Below are positions 8,196-17,500 of a stretch of DNA of 64,000 nucleotides, in pieces (the first letter of the stretch is position 1; the number at the start of each line of letters is the position of its first letter). The notes under the pieces are model-generated. The model saw only the letters and a program-made list of their open reading frames with translations, was not told the origin of the DNA and did not search any database. Position numbers and translations under genes: made by a program. Source of the DNA: Acidaminococcus massiliensis (lineage in GTDB: Bacteria > Bacillota > Negativicutes > Acidaminococcales > Acidaminococcaceae). The stretch spans positions 753,465-817,464 of the forward strand of contig NZ_LT608315.1 in the NCBI RefSeq assembly GCF_900095825.1, given 5' to 3'.

Positions 8196-9191
8196 ATGCC
8201 AATACCGCTTGTTGTATGGGCGGCCGCCGGGATCGGGGCTGCCGGACTGCAATTGTACAGAAGTGCCACCAGCTCTGAAAATATGGTGAAGAATGCCATT
8301 GAAAGGTACAATGAGGAACGTTTCAAATTCTATAAGACCCTGGAACGGCTGACTCCGGAAGTGGAGAACCTGGGACATCTGAAGCTCCTGGTCTGGGGCT
8401 GTTATGACAAGGTCTTTGCCATTCTGGACAAAATCGAGAATCTGCCAGGCCATTATACGTATAAGAGCCACAAGAATCTCCACATGCTGCCCCAGGATGT
8501 GCGGAAACTGAAACGGATCCGCCGGGTGGTGGAGCGGATCCAGGAGAAAAAACTGGATACAGAAGGCACTGGCATGCTGACGGTGGTAGCCCTCCAGGGC
8601 GGTGCGGCCAGTTCCTACAGCCAGTCCGAGCTGGAGCGGGATGAGGCCAAACTGGTAATGGAAAAAATCATGGACCAGCCCCTATATACATCGGAAGTCA
8701 CTGCTTTGGATGAGATGAGTGTACTGGAATCCATCATGTGTTTCCCGAAAGTGCTGCGTCCTGGCTATTTTTCCGACAAGGACGGTTCCAAAATGACCAA
8801 GGACGAGGCGGTGAAGTTCAAGACGGATACGGATACCCAGTCTCTGCTCCTGGCGGATGCGGAAGCCCGGGGAGAACGGCTGCTGGAAGTGGTGCGCCAT
8901 GTGTATAAAACCATGGAGACACTGAAAAACGAACAGCGGGAACAGATCCTGTTCCTGCAGAACCTGTTGACCACCAAGACAGATTATGCAGCTTTTACAT
9001 TGGAAGAAAAAGACCGGCTGAATTTTGTGGTAGCACTGGGATTCGTACTCCGGGAACTGGCCCGGACGGATATTGTCCTCAAAAATGGCAATATGTCCAT
9101 CCTGAACCGCAGCGGGCTGCGGATCCCCTTGGCCAAAGCCCAGGATCTGCTGCCCATGGAAAATCTGGCGCTCCTGGATGAAAAAGATTAA
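8196..9191 (+). CDS. unknown protein with N-terminal membrane segment, first gene of operon
   Basis: A 331-residue protein I do not recognise. Residues 3-20 (PLVVWAAAGIGAAGLQLY) are a single hydrophobic, glycine-containing segment. The rest is charged and strongly helical, with likely coiled coil near 20-45 and 235-265. No catalytic motif is visible. A weak SD (GTGAGGGA) precedes ATG 8196. It heads an operon with phosphohexomutase and galE. Its anchored helical form could suit a role at the membrane, but that is inference only. Confidence 0.7.
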   Translation: MPIPLVVWAAAGIGAAGLQLYRSATSSENMVKNAIERYNEERFKFYKTLERLTPEVENLGHLKLLVWGCYDKVFAILDKIENLPGHYTYKSHKNLHMLPQDVRKLKRIRRVVERIQEKKLDTEGTGMLTVVALQGGAASSYSQSELERDEAKLVMEKIMDQPLYTSEVTALDEMSVLESIMCFPKVLRPGYFSDKDGSKMTKDEAVKFKTDTDTQSLLLADAEARGERLLEVVRHVYKTMETLKNEQREQILFLQNLLTTKTDYAAFTLEEKDRLNFVVALGFVLRELARTDIVLKNGNMSILNRSGLRIPLAKAQDLLPMENLALLDEKD

Positions 9192-9209
9192 CCTATGGGA
9201 GGAACCATT

Positions 9210-10574
9210 GTGATCAGTACGAAAGCGTTTAAAGCTTATGACATCCGGGGCATCGTCCCGGAAGAAGTGAATGAAGATCTGGCCTACCGGCTGGGACGAG
9301 CCCTGGCCTGGAAGCTCAAAGCCAAAAAGCTGGTGGTAGGCCATGATATCCGGCTCAGCGGGCCGGCACTCACCAAGGCTGCCGTAGCAGGCATGCAGGA
9401 TGGGGGAGCTGCTGTGCTGGATCTGGGCCAGTGTGGGACGGAGATGATGTATTTTGCCACGGCCCATCTGAAAACGGATGGGGGCATGATGATTACGGCC
9501 AGCCACAATCCCAAAGATTACAACGGCATGAAGCTGGTCCGTTCCGGGGCCAGGCCCATTTCGGCGGATACAGGCCTCCAGGATCTGGCAAAATTGGTAG
9601 CGGCAGAAGATTTTGAGACACGGGTTCCCAAGGCAGCGGAACGGGGAACCTATGAGATGGTGGATATCGTCCCCAGCTATGTGGAACATCTCCTTTCCTA
9701 TATCAATGTGAAGAGCCTGCTGCCCCTTAAGATCGTAGCCAATCCGGGGAACGGGGGAGCTGGACCCATTGTGAAAGAATTGGCCAAACATCTGCCCTGC
9801 CAGTTCATCCTGATCAACGATACACCGGACGGGAACTTCCCCAATGGGGTCCCCAATCCTCTCCTGCCGGGGAACCGGGCTGCCACTTCAGAAGCGGTGA
9901 AGAAAAACGGGGCGGATCTGGGCATTGCCTGGGATGGGGACTTCGACCGCTGTTTCTTCTTTGATGAAAACGGCCGGTTCATCGAAGGGTATTATCTGGT
10001 GGGCCTATTTGCCCAGTATTTCCTCCAGAAACATCCTGGCAGCAAGATCCTCTATGATCCCCGGTTGACCTGGAATACGGAAGAAATCATTGCCCGGTAT
10101 GACGGACAGCCGGTCCGCTGCAAGAGCGGCCATGCCTTCATCAAGGAATGTATGCGGAAACAGGGCGTCCTCTACGGAGGAGAAATGAGCGCCCACCATT
10201 ATTTCCGGGATTTTTCCTACTGTGACAGCGGGATGATCCCCTGGCTGCTCTTGATTTCCCTGATTTCCACTTCCGGGATGACCCTGTCCCAGATGGTGGA
10301 CGCCCGGATCAGCGAATATCCCTGCAGCGGGGAGATCAATCTAAAAGTGGCAGATGCGGATGCGGTGCTGGAACGGCTGTCTAGCCATTTCCGCTCCGGC
10401 ATCCAGGATCGGATGGACGGACTCAGCGTGGTCTACGATGAATGGCGCTTCAATCTCCGGAAATCCAATACGGAACCGGTAGTGCGGCTGAATGTAGAAA
10501 CCCGGGGGGACAAGGATCTGTTGAAGCAGAAGACCCGGGAAATGCTGGAACTGATCGGCGGAGAACAGGCATAG
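9210..10574 (+). CDS. manB: phosphomannomutase/phosphoglucomutase
   Basis: Interconverts hexose 1- and 6-phosphates for sugar nucleotide supply. The 454-residue protein has the four alpha-D-phosphohexomutase signatures in order. TASHNPKDYNGMK holds the phosphoserine. DGDFDR binds the metal ion. GGEMSAHHYF is the sugar-specificity loop, in the GEMSAHHYFRD form of dual PMM/PGM enzymes such as AlgC. RKSNTEPVVRLNVE near the C terminus binds phosphate. I chose GTG 9210 because GGGAGG at 9197-9202 sits seven bases upstream; the ATG at 9195 overlaps that site. It is followed after 14 bases by galE, so the pair likely serves envelope polysaccharide precursors. Confidence 0.92.
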   Translation: MISTKAFKAYDIRGIVPEEVNEDLAYRLGRALAWKLKAKKLVVGHDIRLSGPALTKAAVAGMQDGGAAVLDLGQCGTEMMYFATAHLKTDGGMMITASHNPKDYNGMKLVRSGARPISADTGLQDLAKLVAAEDFETRVPKAAERGTYEMVDIVPSYVEHLLSYINVKSLLPLKIVANPGNGGAGPIVKELAKHLPCQFILINDTPDGNFPNGVPNPLLPGNRAATSEAVKKNGADLGIAWDGDFDRCFFFDENGRFIEGYYLVGLFAQYFLQKHPGSKILYDPRLTWNTEEIIARYDGQPVRCKSGHAFIKECMRKQGVLYGGEMSAHHYFRDFSYCDSGMIPWLLLISLISTSGMTLSQMVDARISEYPCSGEINLKVADADAVLERLSSHFRSGIQDRMDGLSVVYDEWRFNLRKSNTEPVVRLNVETRGDKDLLKQKTREMLELIGGEQA

Positions 10575-10588
10575 GAGGAAGCAAGCGG

Positions 10589-11578
10589 ATGAATGTATTG
10601 GTAACGGGAGGAGCCGGTTATATCGGCTCTCATGTGGTGGAAGAACTGACGGCCAACGGGTATACCCCCATTGTCTATGACAATTTCAGCACGGGCCATG
10701 TGGACGCGGTGTCGGACAAGGTCCAGCTGATCGAAGGGGATATCCATGACTTCAATTTCCTGAAGCATATCCTAGGGGAATATGAGATCGACGGCGTGCT
10801 CCATTTTGCCGCCAGCAGCCAGGTGGGAGAATCCATGGTGAACCCGGGAAAATATTATTATAACAATGTGGCAGGGACTCTGGGCCTCCTGGATGCCATG
10901 CGGGAATCCGGCGTGGAGCAGCTGGTATTCTCTTCCACGGCTGCAGTCTACGGGGAACCGGAACAGGTGCCCATTACGGAAGATATGCCCCTCCAGCCCA
11001 CCAATGTGTACGGCCGGACCAAGCTGATGATCGAAAAGATGATGGCGGATTATAGCCGTGCCTACGGGCTCCGGTATGTGGCTCTCCGGTATTTCAATGC
11101 AGCCGGGGCTTCCCTTTTGGGAAACATCGGGGAGGATCACCGTCCGGAAACCCATCTGATCCCGCTGATCCTCCAGGCGGCTCTGGGCCAGCGGGAAAGC
11201 GTTTCCATCTTCGGTACGGACTATCCTACCCCGGACGGCACCTGCCTGCGGGATTATATCCATGTGAAGGATCTGGCCAGTGCCCATGTGCTGGCCATGG
11301 ACCATCTCCAGCAAGGCGGCGGCTGCCGGACCTACAACCTGGGGACGGAGAATGGTTTCTCGGTCCGGGAAATCATCGAAACGGTGAAAAAAGTCACCGG
11401 ACGGAACTTTACCGTGAAGGAAGAAGCCCGGCGGGCCGGAGATCCGGCAAAACTGATCGCTTCTTCTGAAAAAATCAAGAAGGAGCTCCATTGGGAACCC
11501 TGCCACAGCAATATCGAGGAAATCGTGGCGACGGCTTGGCGGTGGCATGAAGGGCATCCCAAAGGATACGAAAAATAA
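10589..11578 (+). CDS. galE: UDP-glucose 4-epimerase
   Basis: NAD-dependent short-chain epimerase that interconverts UDP-glucose and UDP-galactose in the cytosol. The 329-residue product shows the Rossmann motif GGAGYIGSH at 7-15, the catalytic Ser in SSTAAVYG and the YxxxK pair in YGRTK, followed by RYFNAAGA. Length is normal for GalE. AGGAGG precedes ATG 10589 by 9 bases, and the gene follows the phosphohexomutase stop by 14 bases, so the two are translated from one mRNA. Other UDP-sugar epimerases share these motifs, so exact sugar specificity is not proven. Confidence 0.92.
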   Translation: MNVLVTGGAGYIGSHVVEELTANGYTPIVYDNFSTGHVDAVSDKVQLIEGDIHDFNFLKHILGEYEIDGVLHFAASSQVGESMVNPGKYYYNNVAGTLGLLDAMRESGVEQLVFSSTAAVYGEPEQVPITEDMPLQPTNVYGRTKLMIEKMMADYSRAYGLRYVALRYFNAAGASLLGNIGEDHRPETHLIPLILQAALGQRESVSIFGTDYPTPDGTCLRDYIHVKDLASAHVLAMDHLQQGGGCRTYNLGTENGFSVREIIETVKKVTGRNFTVKEEARRAGDPAKLIASSEKIKKELHWEPCHSNIEEIVATAWRWHEGHPKGYEK

Positions 11579-11583
11579 GCAGT

Positions 11584-13533
11584 ATGGATATTTTAGTGAC
11601 CGTGGACGGACTGAAAAAAAGTTTCGGCGTCCACGATATTTTTCAGAATGTAAGTTTTACGGTCAGACAAGGTGAAAAAGTGGGGCTGGTGGGAGTCAAC
11701 GGCAGCGGCAAGACCACTCTGCTCCGGTGCCTCCTGGATCCGGATTTTGCCGATGGGGGTTCTGTAAAGTTTGCCGGTGATCTGCGGCTGGGCTATGTGG
11801 AACAGGGCTTCGATGATTTCCGGGAGGAAACCGTTTGGCAGTTCATGCAGCATGCCTGCCCGGATATCCTGAACCTCCGGGAAAAGATGCGGCAGCTGGA
11901 AGAAGCCAGCGGCCGGGCCCAGGGGGAGGAACTCCAGGGAATCCTGGACCAATATGCCAGGACGGAAAGCCGGTATGCCCATCTGGATGGATACCACTAT
12001 GAAAACAACATCAAACGGGTGCTGATCGGCCTGGGATATCCGGAAGAAACCTGGCAGTGGCGGGCGGATAAACTGTCCGGAGGGCAGAAGACACGTCTCC
12101 AGCTGGCGGCGGCTCTGGTGAATTCCCCGGATCTGCTGATCCTGGACGAACCCACCAACCACCTGGATATCGTCATGAGCGAATGGCTGGAAAATTATCT
12201 CCGGGAATTCCGGGGCGGGGTGTTGGTGATTTCCCATGACCGGGCCTTCCTGGACAATGTGGTGGAAGAGATCCTGGAAATGGAAGGGGGTACCCTCCAC
12301 CGGTTCAAGGGGAACTATTCCCGATACCTGGAACAGAAGGAAATCCAGGTGCTGACCCAGACCCGTGCCTACGAGGCACAGCAGGAATATATCGCCCGAC
12401 AGGAAGCCTACATCCGCCGGTTCAAGGCGGGCATCAAGAGTAAGATGGCCAGAGGCCGACAGTCCCAGCTGGACCGGCTGGAACGGATCGATGCACCGGT
12501 CCAGGAGGAAGAATTCCAGCTGCGGCTGCCCCATGCGGCGGAATGTGCGGAAAAAGTCATCATACTGGAACATCTGGACGTAGGATATCCCCAGCATCTT
12601 TTGCTCCAAGATGTGGACCTGACCCTCCGCCGGGGAGAAAAGGTGGCCATCATCGGGCCCAACGGCTGCGGGAAATCCACCCTGCTGAAGACCATCCTCC
12701 AGGAACTGCCGCCTCTCAAAGGAGAGGCACGGATCGGGAACCGGGTGAAGATCGGATATTTCTCCCAGAGTTACGAGCGGCTGGACGAGAACCAGACCAT
12801 CATGGAGAACTTCCTGACGGAATATGGGCTCACCGACGAACAGACCCGCCGTCTCCTGGGCAGCATGATGTTCCATGGAGAAGATGTTTTCAAGGTCATC
12901 GGGACCTTGTCCGGGGGACAGAAGGCTCGGCTGGTGCTGCTGAAACTGGTGCTGGACGGTGCCAACTGCCTGCTGCTGGACGAACCTACCAACCATTTGG
13001 ATATTGCGGCCAAGGAAGCTGTGGAAGCGGCCTTGGAAACCTTTGACGGCACCGTGCTCCTGGTGAGCCACGACCGGTATCTGGTGAACGAGGTGGCTGG
13101 ACGGATCTGGGCGGTAGAAGACGGCCATGTGACCGATTATAAGGGGAACTACGACTTCTACCTGGAGGAACGGGATAAGAACCGGAGCCAGGAAGCGGCG
13201 CCGGAGATCCTCCGGAAGGAGAAGGAGCCGGCGGCTAAGGCGACGCCGGCAGCGGCGGCGCCACAAACGGCCCAGCCGGAGAAAAAAATGGAAAAGAAAC
13301 CGGAAAAGAAGCCCTACAGTCCGGCGGAAGCCCAGAAGCTGCTTCCCCAAGTGGAGCTGAAGATCCGGGAATATGAGGCCCTCCAGAAAGTGCTCAGTGA
13401 TAAGATCGCCGATCCGGCCAACCAGCAGGATCTGGAGACCAGTACGAAACTGGCGGAAGAATATGCGGAGCAGAGCAAGATCCTGGACGGTCTCATGGAC
13501 AAATGGGAGAAACTGATGGAGTCATTGGAATGA
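11584..13533 (+). CDS. uup: ABC-F family ATPase, Uup-like
   Basis: A cytosolic, ribosome-associated ABC-F protein of 649 residues with two ATPase domains and no membrane segments. Walker A sequences are GVNGSGKTT (near 38) and GPNGCGKST (near 358). Signatures LSGGQKTRL and LSGGQKARL are each followed by a Walker B with DEPTNHLD. The linker between domains is rich in Arg and Gln. A C-terminal extension (about 540-649), rich in Ala, Pro and Lys and then coiled coil, is the Uup-type tail that binds DNA or ribosome. The SD before ATG 11584 is poor, so translation may be coupled to galE, which ends 5 bases upstream. Its stop overlaps the next start. Confidence 0.9.
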   Translation: MDILVTVDGLKKSFGVHDIFQNVSFTVRQGEKVGLVGVNGSGKTTLLRCLLDPDFADGGSVKFAGDLRLGYVEQGFDDFREETVWQFMQHACPDILNLREKMRQLEEASGRAQGEELQGILDQYARTESRYAHLDGYHYENNIKRVLIGLGYPEETWQWRADKLSGGQKTRLQLAAALVNSPDLLILDEPTNHLDIVMSEWLENYLREFRGGVLVISHDRAFLDNVVEEILEMEGGTLHRFKGNYSRYLEQKEIQVLTQTRAYEAQQEYIARQEAYIRRFKAGIKSKMARGRQSQLDRLERIDAPVQEEEFQLRLPHAAECAEKVIILEHLDVGYPQHLLLQDVDLTLRRGEKVAIIGPNGCGKSTLLKTILQELPPLKGEARIGNRVKIGYFSQSYERLDENQTIMENFLTEYGLTDEQTRRLLGSMMFHGEDVFKVIGTLSGGQKARLVLLKLVLDGANCLLLDEPTNHLDIAAKEAVEAALETFDGTVLLVSHDRYLVNEVAGRIWAVEDGHVTDYKGNYDFYLEERDKNRSQEAAPEILRKEKEPAAKATPAAAAPQTAQPEKKMEKKPEKKPYSPAEAQKLLPQVELKIREYEALQKVLSDKIADPANQQDLETSTKLAEEYAEQSKILDGLMDKWEKLMESLE

Positions 13534-14219
13534 CCATAGATGGATTTTTACAGGCACTGCAGCAGTTCCATGGGGACGGTTGTTTCAATCCCTGGGGGGA
13601 ATATGATCCCTCCTGTGATATCGGACCCGAGGCACCGGTGATCCGTTCGGCCAATTTCCGCCGGTATCTCCAGCTCCGGCAGAAAGCCCGGTTCCTGTTC
13701 ATTGCAGAAGGGCTGGGATATCAGGGAGGGCATTTTTCCGGCATGGCCATGACCAGTGAACGGATCCTCCTGGGCCATCATCCCACGGTACGGCCGGAAG
13801 TGGTCCTGGGAGAAGGCTGGGATTACCGGAGGACCAGCAACCCCGAAAGCCCCCTGCTGAACCGCAAGCAGAAGGAACAGGGCTTCAACGAGCCCACCGC
13901 TACCATTATGTGGGGAGAATTGGCCCGGCAGGGACTGGCACCTTTCCAGACCCTGCTTTGGAATATTTTTCCCTTCCATCCGTACAAATCTGCCGGGATC
14001 CTGACCAACCGGACACCCACCGGCCCGGAACTGGATCAGGGGATCTGCTATGCCAGGATGCTGCTGGAACTGGTTCCAGGACTCCAGGTCATTGCCATTG
14101 GCCGGAAAAGCGCCGGGACCCTGGAAAAATATGGGGTGCCCTGTGCGGCGGTGCCTCATCCCTCCATGGGAGGGGCCAATCGGTTCCGGGCTGCGGTGGC
14201 GGCGCTGTTCGCAGAATAA
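13530..14219 (+). CDS. uracil-DNA glycosylase superfamily protein
   Basis: A 229-residue protein in the UDG fold. FIAEGLGYQGGHFSGMAMTSE fits the first active-site motif region of the family (usually GxDPG or GEAPG), and HPSMGGANRF near the C terminus fits the HPS leucine-loop motif. The usual catalytic Asp or Glu is replaced by an unusual AEGLGYQG arrangement, so it is a divergent branch and its true base or substrate is unsure. ATG 13530 overlaps the TGA of the ABC-F gene (ATGA), a mark of translational coupling. It is likely a DNA repair enzyme, but an untested one. Confidence 0.65.
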   Translation: MTIDGFLQALQQFHGDGCFNPWGEYDPSCDIGPEAPVIRSANFRRYLQLRQKARFLFIAEGLGYQGGHFSGMAMTSERILLGHHPTVRPEVVLGEGWDYRRTSNPESPLLNRKQKEQGFNEPTATIMWGELARQGLAPFQTLLWNIFPFHPYKSAGILTNRTPTGPELDQGICYARMLLELVPGLQVIAIGRKSAGTLEKYGVPCAAVPHPSMGGANRFRAAVAALFAE

Positions 14220-14229
14220 AGGAGAAACC

Positions 14230-15000
14230 ATGACGAAGAGTACCTTAGCGTCCATGACCAAGGAACAGGTGCTGAAAATCGCCCTGACGGCAGGGAAAAT
14301 CCTGCTGGTCAGCGGAGCGGAGACCTACCGGGTGGAAGATACCATGCTGCGGATCTGCCATGAAGGGGGCATGAACACCATTGCAGCCTTCTGTACTCCC
14401 TCTCTGATCATGATCGGGGAAGAAACCATGGAGGGAGCCAGCCTGATGTACCGAGTGACCCACCGGGGGACGGACCTGACCTTGATCAGTGAAGTCAATG
14501 ACATGAGCTTCCATATGCCTGCATGGGGAAAAAGCTTCCAGGATACGATGGCCATCCTGGAGGAAAAAACCATGCGCAAACCCCGGCCAGCTCGGGAAGA
14601 AATCTTTTGGTCCGGCCTGGCCGGAGGATTCTTTGCAGTGGTGCTGGGGGGCGGAGCCCTGGAATTCGCTGCAGCTTTCCTGGGCTCGCTGCTTTCCATG
14701 GCCTTTGTCAAAGCCGTTGCACCTTTCCGGCCCAGCAGCTTCTGGGAGACTACTATGGCCGGAGCCATCATCTGTCTTACCGTGGTCATCTTCCGCATGG
14801 CCTGTCCTGATCTGGTGATGGAACTGGCCATTGCCGGAGGGGTCATGCCTTATCTTCCGGGGATGGCGTTTACCAACGGCATTCGGGATTTCATGGCCGG
14901 GGATCTGCTCAGCGGGACTTGCAGGGCCGGGGAGGCCATTTTCCTGGTAGGCGGAGTGGCTATCGGCATTGCTACCGTCCTGGGCGTACTGTACATGTAG
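14230..15000 (+). CDS. ThrE-type threonine/serine exporter, large component
   Basis: A 256-residue protein of the ThrE N-terminal family (DUF1212). The soluble start (about 1-115) contains LLVSGAETYRVEDTM, the typical signature, with YRVTHRGTDLTLISEVN further on. The rest has about five membrane segments. In many Firmicutes ThrE is split into this part and a small partner, which is the next gene here. GGAG precedes ATG 14230. Amino acid export is the family role; the actual substrate is inferred. Confidence 0.85.
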   Translation: MTKSTLASMTKEQVLKIALTAGKILLVSGAETYRVEDTMLRICHEGGMNTIAAFCTPSLIMIGEETMEGASLMYRVTHRGTDLTLISEVNDMSFHMPAWGKSFQDTMAILEEKTMRKPRPAREEIFWSGLAGGFFAVVLGGGALEFAAAFLGSLLSMAFVKAVAPFRPSSFWETTMAGAIICLTVVIFRMACPDLVMELAIAGGVMPYLPGMAFTNGIRDFMAGDLLSGTCRAGEAIFLVGGVAIGIATVLGVLYM

Positions 15001-15009
15001 GAGGCTCCT

Positions 15010-15486
15010 ATGCCGCTGGCAGCAACCATTTTCATCAAAACCATATTTTCTTTTTTCGCCACCGTGGCCTTTGGCAAGCTGTTCAAATGTCCGGAAAGTT
15101 GTTTGTATAAGGCCGGCTTCGTAGGCATGGTGGGTTTTGGGGTCTACATCGTCCTCCTCAGCGGGTTTGGACTCAGTTCCATGCTCAGCAACTTTGCCGG
15201 GACGGTGGCCCTGTCCATCTGCAGCGAGATCTTTGCCCGCTGGTACCGGCAGCCGGTCCCTATTTTTTCCATTCCGGGGATCATTCCCCTGGTACCGGGA
15301 CTGCCTCTTTACCGGGCTATGAACTATACCATGCTCAATGCCTACAGCATGGGCATGCACACTTTCGTATCCGCGGCGCTGGACGCTACCGCCATCGCCA
15401 TGGGGATCCTCCTGGTTTCCGGTCTGGCCAAGGTGTACAAGACCAGTAAGAAGATGGTCCGGGACAAACGGAAGGGGAAACGTTGA
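15010..15486 (+). CDS. ThrE-type exporter, small membrane component
   Basis: A 158-residue protein with four or five membrane segments, corresponding to the C-terminal half of ThrE (DUF3815/ThrE_2). FSIPGIIPLVPGLPLYRAM in the middle is the conserved helix-loop of this group. It starts 9 bases after the larger subunit, with GGAGG-like GTAGGAGG before ATG 15010, so the two are made together. A Lys/Arg-rich tail is cytosolic. It ends the operon that begins at 8111; a new promoter overlaps its end. Confidence 0.85.
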   Translation: MPLAATIFIKTIFSFFATVAFGKLFKCPESCLYKAGFVGMVGFGVYIVLLSGFGLSSMLSNFAGTVALSICSEIFARWYRQPVPIFSIPGIIPLVPGLPLYRAMNYTMLNAYSMGMHTFVSAALDATAIAMGILLVSGLAKVYKTSKKMVRDKRKGKR

Positions 15487-15511
15487 GGAAACCGGGAAAT
15501 TTGGCTATAAT
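15483..15511 (+). promoter_or_regulatory. promoter of the cupin gene
   Basis: TTGAGG at 15483-15488 and TATAAT at 15506-15511, spacer 17, overlapping the end of the ThrE small component gene. Confidence 0.6.
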
Positions 15512-15543
15512 ACAGGCAGAGAACTGTGAAGGAGGAGTTATCC

Positions 15544-15897
15544 ATGGCAGTGTTTACGACAAAACAGAAACAGGTGGTCAACAATCCGGGAACCGGGACC
15601 ATTGAAAAAGAGATCCTGGTAGATCCGGCCGTATTCCAGGGAACCAATGATCTATTTGCCCAGATCACCCTGCATCCGGGGTGCGCAGTGCCGGTCCACC
15701 AGCACTTGGGGAACAACGAGACCTACTACCTGCTCAAAGGCGAAGGGGAATACACCGACGAAGACAAGAAGCTTACGGTGAAGGCTGGAGATGTGACCTT
15801 CTGTGAAGACGGCGGTACCCATGGGCTGAAGAATACCGGCAAAGAGGATCTGGTATTCATCGCCTTGATCAACAATACGCCGGGGTATAAGAGATAA
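15544..15897 (+). CDS. single-domain cupin protein
   Basis: A 117-residue beta-barrel protein. The cupin motifs are visible: HPGCAVPVHQHLGNNETYYLLKG (His, His, Glu metal ligands) around 41-64 and a second motif with CEDGGTHGLKN around 85-96. GGAGGAG lies 6 bases before ATG 15544. Stand-alone cupins bind a metal and may be isomerases, dioxygenases or sensors; nothing in the context decides between these. It has its own promoter and terminator. Confidence 0.85.
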   Translation: MAVFTTKQKQVVNNPGTGTIEKEILVDPAVFQGTNDLFAQITLHPGCAVPVHQHLGNNETYYLLKGEGEYTDEDKKLTVKAGDVTFCEDGGTHGLKNTGKEDLVFIALINNTPGYKR

Positions 15898-15901
15898 AAA
15901 T

Positions 15902-15929
15902 GTCAGCAGCCAGCTGTCAACGGTCAGCG
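15902..15929. repeat. short heptamer-repeat array
   Basis: Four 7-base units in register: GTCAGCA, GCCAGCT, GTCAACG and GTCAGCG. It sits between the cupin gene and its terminator. It is like one arm of the larger elements at 7327, 35325 and 49318; no inverted partner arm is seen here. Confidence 0.5.
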
Positions 15930-15936
15930 GCGTTTG

Positions 15937-15970
15937 AAAAAGACCTGCTTTCGGGAGCAGGTCTTTTTTT
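15937..15970 (+). terminator. terminator after the cupin gene
   Basis: AGACCTGCT pairs with AGCAGGTCT, loop of TTCGGG type, followed by T7. A-rich left side also allows minus-strand use. From 15,971 to 16,181 I see no gene, only AT-rich sequence. Confidence 0.88.
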
Positions 15971-16181
15971 GTGAAAAATATGTGAAATCTTGCATAAAAA
16001 ATGCATTCCTTCCTGCATAATTGACTGCAAAAACGAGAAAACTTCCCCGCTTTACTGCAGTACCAGTGCCTGGAAGGCAAGGATTTTTCTCCTGGTTTAC
16101 ACCAAAAGAAACACGTGGAACTGTGTAAAGAAAGAAGCGCATAAAATGCGGGGAAAAACCGAAAAAATCCCCAAAAAAATA

Positions 16182-16210
16182 TTGACATCAGCTGTCAGGA
16201 ATGTTACAAT
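16182..16210 (+). promoter_or_regulatory. promoter of the str operon
   Basis: TTGACA at 16182-16187 and TACAAT at 16205-16210, spacer 17; a near-consensus promoter as expected for ribosomal genes. Confidence 0.85.
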
Positions 16211-16254
16211 ACCACAGTGTCACAGAGGGGTAGTATGTCTTTTGGAGGTGTCAG

Positions 16255-16509
16255 ATGTTTCTCGCAGACGTAAAGAACGGTTCGCCGGTTGTTGTCGGTG
16301 TGAAGCAGTCCCAAAAGGCCATTGCCCGGGATCAGGCCGCAGGAGTCCTGATTGCCCAGGATGCGGATGAACATGTTACAGGACCTGTAAAGGACCTGTG
16401 CGGAGCCAAAGGCATCACCGTTGAAACAGTGCCTACCATGCAGGAACTTGGCAAGGCCTGCGGCATCCACGTGGGAGCATCCGTCGCCGCTGTGCTCAAA
16501 ACCCGGTAG
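16255..16509 (+). CDS. L7Ae/L30e-like kink-turn RNA-binding protein (YbxF type)
   Basis: An 84-residue protein of the L7Ae family. The sequence VVVGVKQSQKAI, AGVLIAQDADEHV and CGIHVGASVAAVL follows the alpha-beta-alpha pattern of YbxF/YlxQ. In Bacillus the homologue is in the same place, directly before rpsL, and binds kink-turn RNA on the ribosome. Its precise job is not settled in the family. TTTTGGAGGTG precedes ATG 16255. It is the first gene of the str operon here; rpoBC, often just upstream in other Firmicutes, is absent from this side. Confidence 0.88.
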   Translation: MFLADVKNGSPVVVGVKQSQKAIARDQAAGVLIAQDADEHVTGPVKDLCGAKGITVETVPTMQELGKACGIHVGASVAAVLKTR

Positions 16510-16574
16510 AATCTGCTGGAAACGGCGGATCTTCATAATCATTAAATCTTATTCTCGAGAAAGGAGGTGCCGGA

Positions 16575-16958
16575 ATGCCTACAATCAACCAATTGGTTCG
16601 TAAAGGTAGACAAGTTATTACTCAAAAATCCACGGCGCCAGCATTGAAAAATTCACCGCAAAAACGCGGTGTCTGCACGAGAGTGTACACCACCACTCCG
16701 AAGAAACCTAACTCTGCTCTGCGGAAGGTTGCTCGTGTCCGTCTGACCAATGGTATTGAAGTAACTGCTTACATTCCTGGTATTGGCCATAACCTGCAGG
16801 AACACAGTGTTGTCCTGATCAGAGGCGGAAGAGTCAAGGATCTTCCCGGTGTTCGTTATCACATCATTCGCGGCGCATTGGATACCGCCGGTGTTGCTGA
16901 CCGCAACCAGGGCCGTTCCAAATATGGCGCTAAGCGCCCGAAAGCAGCTAAGAAATAA
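16575..16958 (+). CDS. rpsL: 30S ribosomal protein S12
   Basis: Decoding-centre protein of the small subunit. The 127-residue product has the conserved [18 protein letters not shown] and [10 protein letters not shown] segments, the sites where streptomycin-resistance changes occur (Lys in PKKPNS and Lys in VKDLPGV are wild type). AAGGAGGTG precedes ATG 16575, 65 bases after the L7Ae-like gene. Standard length. Confidence 0.98.
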   Translation: MPTINQLVRKGRQVITQKSTAPALKNSPQKRGVCTRVYTTTPKKPNSALRKVARVRLTNGIEVTAYIPGIGHNLQEHSVVLIRGGRVKDLPGVRYHIIRGALDTAGVADRNQGRSKYGAKRPKAAKK

Positions 16959-16976
16959 TTAGTCTGCCTGCTGTAG

Positions 16977-17477
<501 letters not shown>

Positions 17478-17500
17478 GATTCCTTAAGGAGGAGTAATTC

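Noticed and set aside
11593-13350. 585-aa minus-strand frame opposite the ABC-F gene
   Set aside because: A mirror of a GC-rich real gene; no ribosome site and composition (Phe, Gln, His-rich) typical of antisense frames.
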